This document shows, one piece after another, positions 57,201 to 64,000 of a stretch of 64,000 nucleotides of DNA. The translations under genes were made by a program, and so were the position numbers. How positions within the stretch are numbered: position 1 is the stretch's first letter; every line of letters starts with the position of its first letter. Source of the stretch: Tribonema minus (lineage: Eukaryota; Sar; Xanthophyceae; Tribonematales; Tribonemataceae); the NCBI GenBank assembly GCA_017506865.1, contig JAFCMP010000357.1, positions 377,001 through 441,000 of the forward strand, read 5' to 3'. The notes beneath the pieces are model-generated. The model searched no databases and was not told where the DNA came from. It was given only the letters and a program-made list of their open reading frames with translations.

Positions 57201-60200
57201 GATACATGCATACCCCTGTTATCGACTCTATGCTGCATATACAGGTACTACTTGCATTTTTCTACTTTCAACTCTATGGCTGCCTGCCTGCCCGTGCACC
57301 TCTGTTACAATGATGAATTCACATGTTCTTCAATGAAAACGAATCAAAAGATCGTAGAGCTCTAGGTGACAAGGGATGGTTAGCCACAAGTGCCTTCCAT
57401 CAATAACCGTGGTCGCCGCTGCTGCAGATATTGGCCACGAGTCAAATGCTCTATTTCCACTTGAGCACGCTGGCACGTGTAAGCGATGTCAAATTGGAAG
57501 TAGAGATGTTCGTATCCACACTCATGCAACGCTGCTTAGTAGCAGCGCGGAGCAGTGTGCACGTTGCGCGCTGAATAGACATGTGATTTAGATGAGCCCC
57601 TACCTTTCACATGATGCATCAGGGGCATGTTGCCTTGGCAGATAAGCAGTATGTACTGCACTACATGATCTCTGGCGTACACTGTCATACAAACACATGT
57701 TGTTTCCACTGTTGCCAGTTTTAACCACGTGACGAAGGGCACTCACGTCTATTGTCGACACACACTTTCAGAACACACCTTTGGGTGATGTGGGGAGGGG
57801 GGGGTTATGTAACTGCCGTAATGGAGCGTCACCAGCTCCACCAGTGATGATGAGCCTACCTACATGCCTAGTGTCGTGAGTCTGCAGCTGGTGAGTGAGT
57901 AGGGCGCCAATGCCGCTCACACAGTAGTTGGTGATAAACGGATGGTCACGTTGGCGGCCTGCGGGTAACACTGGTGAAGAGCATGTGCTTCTGTCCATCA
58001 CGGATCAGATTCGCCTTTGTCAACGTTGAACAGTGACAGTCGACAGTTACTTCACAACACTCACTTGACAGTGTGTGATACATGAGCGGGAAGTGACAGT
58101 TTTGAAGGTATCAAACCACGGTGCACAGCTCGTCAGAAAGTGCCACTGCGGCCGCTCGATGCACTATGTTGTGCTGAAGAAAGCGGTCTTGGAGTGTTCC
58201 ACACAAAGAACGCAGCGACGCTTTGACAGTTTCGCAGATGAACTTGGTATGCAATGCCAGATGTGAGTCGCCATATAAGTTGAAGTTGTGTGGGCACCCT
58301 GAGCTCACACAGCAACGCACGCTGCACTGCACACCGTAGAGCTCAGATGTGGGCATTGCGGGCTCGTGTAAGCGACACGCAGGGATTTTGTGATGGCGGC
58401 AGTAGAATGCTGCGAAAGGCAGCGCACACGCGCGTCGGTGCTCAGCAAGTGCGTCGTATCCAATATACGATTCAGATGCGTAAAGACAAGCATGCGCACA
58501 TGCCAAAACATGTCCTGGGATTCAACAAGCACGGTCTCACGAGGTGCGTGGTAGCAGCTCATCACAGCTACTGACAAAACTGCAAACTGTTCCCGCAATG
58601 TAGGTGCGAGAAGATAGGGAAGGCGAGGTCCGCGGAGGCGGTGGCGGCGGCGGCGGCGGCAGGCGCGCAGCAGCAGGCGGCGGCAGCGGCGCCCCTGCTG
58701 AAGGAGCGGCGACGGAGGCAGCGCACACAAGTCCGGCGCCGGCTGCGGCTGCGCGCAAAGAACCGTCTGGCTGCACAGGTGATGATGCGCTTCTAGCATT
58801 GCAAAGCACCGCCTGGCTGCACAGGTGGCATCGCAAAGCACCGTCTGGCTGCACAGGCGCAAAGCACTGTCTGGCGGCACCGGTGATGCGCTCGTAGCAT
58901 CCGCATGATATACATCAGCAGGCGTGCAACTTCAAGTTCAACAGCGTGAGGCTGAGGATGACGGATGCTGCTTTGTCAGGCATCCTGCTGCAAAAGAAAT
59001 GCAGCGTCGTACGCTGAAAACATGTGAGTGTAGTACTCTTGAAAGTACAATCAAGTACAGGTGTATGGTACAACAAGTGCGAGTGCACTGCGGTACACCT
59101 GTGGGGTCTTGTCAATGCCTGGTACATCGCTGCGTGGATGAGGCCTTCTCCCAGCTTCTGATACCTTCCATCGCGCTTTTACAGTCGGGCAGGCGGGAGG
59201 AACATAAACAGGTGCACAGCGCATGCATATCCTCTGCCGCTGCCCTTCTATCGCTGCTGTACTTTTCCTACGACTGCTGCGCTTCACACATGTGAGAGTC
59301 GCAAAGTGCCCCCCCCCCCCCCCCCCCCCCCCCTCCCGGCTGCCATGCAAGACTTAGATGTAAGTTATATCATTATTCACCTAAACCAGTAGTCTAGGAC
59401 CTTGATGCTACATTAGCACCTCAACATTGGTCACGTACTGCAAATGCACACGCTTGAGCTTGGGATGCTTCAGGACCTGTTGGACCAAAGAATTCACTAG
59501 TCTACCATTGAAGCATTTTGTGCAATTGCCTGGTTGCTCGCAACAGACATTGAAGACTTACATGGTGTCATCGTGTGCGCTGCTCTGGTCGCTGCTGCAG
59601 TCTTTGTTGGCAACCTGGCGTGGACCACAACCACGGAGGACCTCACCGAGCACTTCTCCACAATGAACGGAATGGTCAGCGCTGAGGTACAAGCCACTGC
59701 CGCCGGCCGGTCCAAGGGGTGGGGCTTGGCCACATTCTCCACACCAGAACAGGTGGGCTGTCGGTGCTTCCTTGAAGCACAGTCATTTCACCAGTCCAAC
59801 ATTAAGTTGAAGTTGGGGAGGGAAGTCAAGTGGCACATCGACTGCCCCGAGTTAAAGTTTGTCATACGGGTGCAGATAGAGGTCTGAGCGGTTGGAAAGT
59901 GGTAGCATGGACTGGGTGTGACGTCCGTACCATAGGGTGTTTGAAGTTGCACAGCGGTCAGCAACCTCAACAACTGCAGATGCAAGCGACCATAACCTCA
60001 GCCGCTACGATGCGCGCGCGTTGCGTGCGAATGCAGCACTGTGTGGCTTGCAGCGTACGAACGCGCACTGTGTACAGTACAAGAGTGTACCGTGAACACT
60101 GCATTTCAAGCGCGTCGTCCTCTACAAACATTCGCTTCGCCACGCAGTTGGCCACTACTCACGGTTACAAACATGCTCCCATGCTGACGGCTGATGTAGC

Positions 60201-60684
60201 GCTGACAGTTGTTGGTGTAACTGGCTGCGAGCAATGGCTTCAACAGCTGTCTGGGCAAGCCGTGTGCAACACTGCAGCACAGCGGCAGATGACTGCATGC
60301 ATGTGATAGCATGGGACTGCATCGGCGGTCGAGGCTGGATGTAGTCTAAAGTGTCTGTACGCATGGCGCTGATAAGCATGTGCTTTGCCGAAAGCGGGTC
60401 ACCATAAAATGCGAGCAACCCTAGCTTACGCCTGTACCACATGGCATCTATGGCGCATTCACCGCGCATCATCCTTCAAGACACTGCACACCACTGCAGC
60501 AGCTGCTCGCGCCTCTGTTGCTGCGCTGCTGCCGTCGATCACCCACGTTTTCCCAATCGATCCCGCCTCATCAACCATCTTATCAACACCATGATGCCGT
60601 CTGCAGGCCACCGCTGCCTGCGAGCTCATGGCCGAAACCAGCCTGCACGACCGCCGCCTCACGGTGCGTCTCGACAAGAAGTAA
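54248..60684 (+). CDS. Three-RRM RNA-binding protein
   Basis: Six exons, 54248-54396, 56091-56333, 57105-57198, 58604-58778, 59601-59752, 60607-60684, give 891 bases, 296 residues, phases matching. RRM1 starts TVFVGNLSWNTTSEEL, with RNP1 rebuilt at the splice as RSKGWG/LVQYS. RRM2 is FAVFVGNLPWSVTDLDL, with RSR/GFGILRF and GRHIQ/VREDR. A Gly/Ala-rich linker (poly-GGC, 58625-58700) follows, then RRM3 VFVGNLAWTTTTEDL with RSKGWGLATF, ending TVRLDKK. RNP2 and RNP1 aromatic positions are kept (RNP1 of RRM1 and RRM3 has Trp-Gly in place of Phe-Gly). It resembles algal/plant multi-RRM proteins acting in mRNA processing or plastid RNA binding. No targeting leader is seen, so nuclear/cytosolic action is likely; the exact role is unknown. 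Intron 4 carries a donor array. Confidence 0.93.
55901..55960 (+). repeat. Short tandem duplication in RRM-gene intron 1
   Basis: Two adjacent units of GTCATGCACTGAGAATTCC followed by TTGCTATGTC, differing at one position. Confidence 0.8.
57337..57440 (-). repeat. Dispersed repeat R1, copy 3 (inverted)
   Basis: In RRM-gene intron 3, opposite orientation. Core CAAAAGATCGTAGAGCTCTA, then GGTGACAAGGGATGGTTAG and AAGTGCCTTCCA, extending into GGCCACGAGTCAAA. Confidence 0.85.
58762..58900 (+). repeat. Donor-border array after RRM-gene exon 4
   Basis: The true exon end CCGTCTGGCTGCACAG/GTGATG is repeated at 58808 (CCGCCTGGCTGCACAG/GTGGCA), 58840 (GT changed to GC) and 58866 (CTGTCTGGCGGCACCG/GTGATG). 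The first and last units share the tail ATGCGCT.(C/G)TAGCAT. Units are 26-46 bases. Confidence 0.93.
59308..59334 (+). repeat. Poly-C run
   Basis: About 26 consecutive C inside RRM-gene intron 4. It could form a G-quadruplex on the other strand; the length may be unreliable in sequencing. Confidence 0.85.
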
Positions 60685-62744
60685 TTCCCCCACCCTTCGC
60701 CACCCCAGAGCGTCCATCATCCAGTCCAGCAGCACGGCTCAGCACTACAGCATTGCTCAGTTTTGGCGCTAGCTGGGTGCGAGGCGCGCGCGTGCGCGCA
60801 GTGGTGTATGTGTAGGCACCGGCAGCGGCAGCAGCGGCTTTGCGATCAGTGGCAGCGGCTGTGGGCAGCGGCGGCGGCCTGCGGCGGCGGCGGTGGCGGC
60901 GGTGTTGTATACTATTGTTACTTGTAAGCGACGACGCCTCATGTGCATGTGCCTTAGCTGGAACATCCGGGGGGCGGGGAGTTTGTGTGTATGATTGTGT
61001 CGGCATGGGGGGGCGGGCAAGGGGGTCGGAGAGAGGGGGGGGTCCAGGGAGGGGAGGCAACTTAGGGCTAGGGGGGCTGCGCCTCGGTTCATCAAATCGA
61101 AGGCCAGGGCCCGGCCCTATACCTGACGATGGGGTGTGGGGGAGGCGTTGGTGTGCCTGGGGATGCGTGGGACTCACGAAGATCACACAATACATGGGGA
61201 GGAGGATGGGGTGTATGTAGGCGTGGGCGCAATAGGGGAACAACTGGGGGGGCGCTGCCGCGGGCTGTGTGGACTCTTCTGAAGCGGATCTCAGGGGGGG
61301 TGGCTTGGACCGGGGAGGCATGGAGAGCACAGGGCCTGCGAGATTCCTTACCTCTTGCGCTTCTGGCACCTTTCTGGGCCCTGTGAAAGATGTGTGTTCG
61401 TTTTTGTAGGGGCCCGTGGCGGCGCCCCCCTGCACGGGGGGCTGATTAGTGGGGGTGCGTGCGCCTGTCTTGTGGTCCATAGGTCCTGAGATCCCCATCT
61501 GGGTACCCCGACCTGATGCTAATACTGTCCCTATTTTCCTGCCGCGCATGTGTCTGGATTGCATTCTTTCTCTTGGTATGCTTCTTGTTGTGCGCTTGCA
61601 GCCATGTTTGTGTATGCTGCATGTGTCAGCTGCAGCGTGTTTTGGAGTGTTGCTGGTTTGCGTAGCGGTGCGTTCTTTTTGCCCTGGCAATGTGCAATTT
61701 GCGTGCTCACCTTTCATCGCATCAGATGCATACGGCGCAGTGCGCGTCAGCAGCAGCTCACAACAGAGGACCACAATGCACGTCCAGCGACATGTGTACA
61801 TAGGCAACCCGGCCTCCCTTGGGCCTTTATGAATACAAGTCTATACGTACATTTGACAAGCGGCATGAAAAAGAATGTCAACCAATGCTTGACAACTTGC
61901 CACCGATCATCCGTACCATTTAGTGCCTATTGCGATCAGCGCAGGCATGTTCATGTTTCATGCATATGCAATGGTCCAGTGCATTGTAACAGAGCGATAG
62001 ATCGCAGGTACACAATCCACTTGATGACTTGTCCGACAAAGCGATCAGCTTGCCACAAAGCTGTTGAGTTGAATGCATTGGCAGTTTGGTCATTGTCAGC
62101 GTAGAGGGCAGGGATTGACAGAGCTGGACGCAGTAGCAGTAAACATTGCAGGCAAACGGAGATTGCCGCAGCAGCCAGACCCTCGGACCTCTATATGTTT
62201 ATGCACCATGTCAGCGCTCCAGATGTACTCTTTACAATTGACAACCCTCCACATGGCGTCGAGGGAAGGATAGCAGGCGAACCAGGCTGTCATTGAGACG
62301 CGCAGGGGGCGCTGTACGAGGTTGACGTTAAGCGCGGTATGATGCATCACGCAGTGACAAGATGTCACACGTGCAGTATCGTCTATCTGGGCTGTTTCAC
62401 GTGCCCTAAGTGTGATGGTCACCGCCGCGCCAGAGAGTGACAGCCACGGCACCCATTGGCAAGCAGACACAGGACTCGCGACCTGTGTATGTGTGTTGTG
62501 GACGCAACATCTGTACAACAGGCATATCAGTGCTCAGCATGACCAGCAACAATCTCGATATTTGCTGAGCTAAGCCATTCAGGCCTGTATACTACCGTCA
62601 TCATGAGAGCACCTGCATTGCCGTGCCACCACAGCCGACAGCGGAAATGAACACAGAGCGAATCGGTGCGCAGGGCAGCTGAAGAATGGGTGGGAAAGGA
62701 ACCCCTGCTGTCATTAAGAAGCAACAACCGCAGGGACCATCTGC
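60685..62744. other. Intergenic; long low-complexity minus open frame, not called
   Basis: A 382-codon minus frame at 60659-61807 is the longest unassigned one. It is Pro/Arg/Ala-rich, arises from a G-rich plus strand (60960-61440), overlaps the last RRM exon and shows no domain. The rest is featureless. Confidence 0.4.
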
Positions 62745-62963
62745 CTAGATGTCATCAAAATCAATGCCAATGTCGTCAGCGTCGCCGCCGTCGTCCATCG
62801 CAATGTCCACAGCAGTTTCGTTGATTCTTGCGTGTTCCGGAAGCTCTCCGTACTGCTTGAGGTTTCTGGCTTCGTCGGCGTTGTAGCGGTGTATGATGTC
62901 CACCTTGTCATCCTGATATTCACGCAGGCCGCATAACACTATGTCACCAGCGCTCACCCACAC
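62745..62963 (-). CDS. EIF1A: Translation initiation factor eIF1A, last exon (partial)
   Basis: The last exon, 62963-62745 (72 residues, TAG stop), starts in phase 0 after a GGCAG acceptor. [27 protein letters not shown] matches the end of the OB fold, [22 protein letters not shown] the helical part, and the acidic tail ends IDFDDI, the conserved eIF1A C-terminus that contacts eIF5B. eIF1A promotes scanning and start-site choice on the 40S subunit. The N-terminal exons (basic tail, RLCHIRGKLRKK segment) were not found up to 64000, so they lie beyond the window or past a long intron. Confidence 0.93.
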   Translation of the reverse strand: MWVSAGDIVLCGLREYQDDKVDIIHRYNADEARNLKQYGELPEHARINETAVDIAMDDGGDADDIGIDFDDI

Positions 62964-64000
62964 CTGCCGAGTTGGGGTCAGAGTTAGGGGGACAGGGTAG
63001 GGTTAAATGAGGGCTTCAGGTGGGGGTAAGGCTAAAATCAGGGTCACTTGTGGTCATCAGCGTCATGTCACCACGCGGTAGCATCAACTTGCAGCGTGCG
63101 TGAGCAAGGGCAAAGGGGCAATCAGCCGTGTCATCATATGCTCATCACACAGAGCTGTGCGAATGCTAGACAAGGCATCATTGTCAGATGAGCTTCGTGG
63201 ACGCAAACTTGCACATTCAATGAGGTCTGATGTCGCATGTCATGCCACTGCAGGCAGATGCGTGGTCAGGGAGTGCTGTGATCGTGATACAGATCAGGAG
63301 CACTGAGGACCAACGCAAGCGATATGAGTCATTCGACTACTATGGATATGATGGCACAGTTTGACTCATGGCCAACGACTGCATCAACGGCGACAACATT
63401 TATTGGTGGAAGGCACTTGCGGCCAACCATCCCTTGTCACCTAGAGCTCTACAATCTTTTGATTCGTTTCCATGACTTTGTGCTTCATACTTGCGTACAA
63501 ACACCTCCCTGGACTGTGATCTGAAGGAATTGAAAACGCCGCATTCACATTCACCTTTTAAAATAGGAATGGCTACTCATCAATGACCGAAATGCGCGAT
63601 TTGTTGCCATTGAACTGTAGGGCTACACCACTTCCATTGAACTGTAGGTGTACACCACATGATCAGTTGCCTGTCTTGAGATGCCTATCGACTCCTCGAC
63701 AGCTTTCCATGGTGATCGTCGATCTGATGGCAGATGCAGCGCTCGTGAACAATACCACACCTGATGACAAGGGTCAGCACAGCTTGCTTGTGGTGATGCA
63801 GGCGCATGTCAAACTTGAAGTTGTAGGTGAAACTTGAAGTTGCACCACCGGGATGCAGAGGGTCCCTCAGATCAATTTTGACACTTGTTGCGGGACGGTG
63901 GACCCAGAGCCATGATTGGCAGTTGTTGTGAGACGGCACACCTTACTGCTGAAATGGTGCAGCCTTGCTGCCAATACCTGCACAGTAACTGCGGCTTTTG
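62964..64000. other. eIF1A intron (presumed) with a dispersed repeat
   Basis: No further eIF1A exon was recognised on the minus strand. Contains TTAGGG-like pieces near 62985-63006, repeat R1 copy 4 and AACTTGAAGTTG motifs near 63822. Confidence 0.45.
63330..63478 (+). repeat. Dispersed repeat R1, copy 4 (longest)
   Basis: About 150 bases: CTACTATGGATATGATGGCACA, TTTGACTCATGGCCAACGACT, then ATTGGTGGAAGGCACTTGCGG, CCCTTGTCACCTAGAGCTCTAC and TTTGATTCGTTTCCATGACT. One frame reads FIGGRHLRPTIPCHLELYNL, loosely like a conserved stretch of hAT-type transposases; this resemblance is tentative. Confidence 0.8.

Noticed and set aside
60659..61807. 382-codon minus-strand open frame
   Set aside because: Low-complexity Pro/Arg/Ala content from a G-rich plus strand, overlap with the last RRM exon, no domain and no splice context.

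Overview
The window is nuclear DNA from a eukaryote, most likely a unicellular or filamentous alga. Coding exons are GC-rich and sit in AT-richer introns with GT-AG borders, commonly 300-1300 bases long. I rebuilt seven multi-exon genes (AP-3 beta, VPS33, GAR1, a peroxisomal ABC half-transporter, a plastid metalloprotease-like protein, a three-RRM protein and a small secreted protein) in which the phase is kept across every junction and the summed length divides by three. Interstitial CCCTAA (TTAGGG-type) repeats are scattered through introns and gene edges. The metalloprotease-like protein starts with a signal-peptide-like stretch followed by an AAF/AP motif, as in bipartite leaders for red-lineage secondary plastids. 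This suggests a stramenopile, haptophyte or cryptophyte alga; the exact lineage is inference.

Layout: 1-4.8 kb holds the 3' exons of a DUF1415-type gene (+) and a single 5S rRNA gene (+). 5.2-12.6 kb holds AP-3 beta (-) and, divergently, a ZNF593/Bud20-type ribosome factor (+). 14.5-20.4 kb holds three minus-strand genes: a collagen/mucin-like secreted protein (copy A), a 90-residue secreted protein and a zinc-finger membrane protein. 20.8-29.4 kb is VPS33 (+), followed by a broken RCC1-repeat remnant. 31.6-36.6 kb carries copies B and C of the collagen/mucin family (+); A and C are arms of an inverted segmental duplication. 37.8-48.9 kb holds GAR1 (-) and an ABCD half-transporter (+), head to head. 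49.2-53.2 kb is the metalloprotease-like gene, 54.2-60.7 kb the three-RRM gene, and 62.7 kb on holds the last exon of eIF1A (-), cut by the window edge or a long intron.

Most genes are housekeeping: endolysosomal trafficking (AP-3 beta, VPS33), ribosome and snoRNP biogenesis (ZNF593, GAR1, 5S), translation (eIF1A), peroxisomal transport and a plastid protein. No operon-like functional link is visible.

The most unusual signal is in the introns. In at least eight introns of four unrelated genes, the sequence spanning an exon-intron border, or part of the flanking exon, is tandemly repeated inside the intron, so that the true splice site is followed or preceded by near-identical decoys that keep their own GT or AG. 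The second strong signal is the secreted collagen/Cys/mucin family and its inverted duplication.
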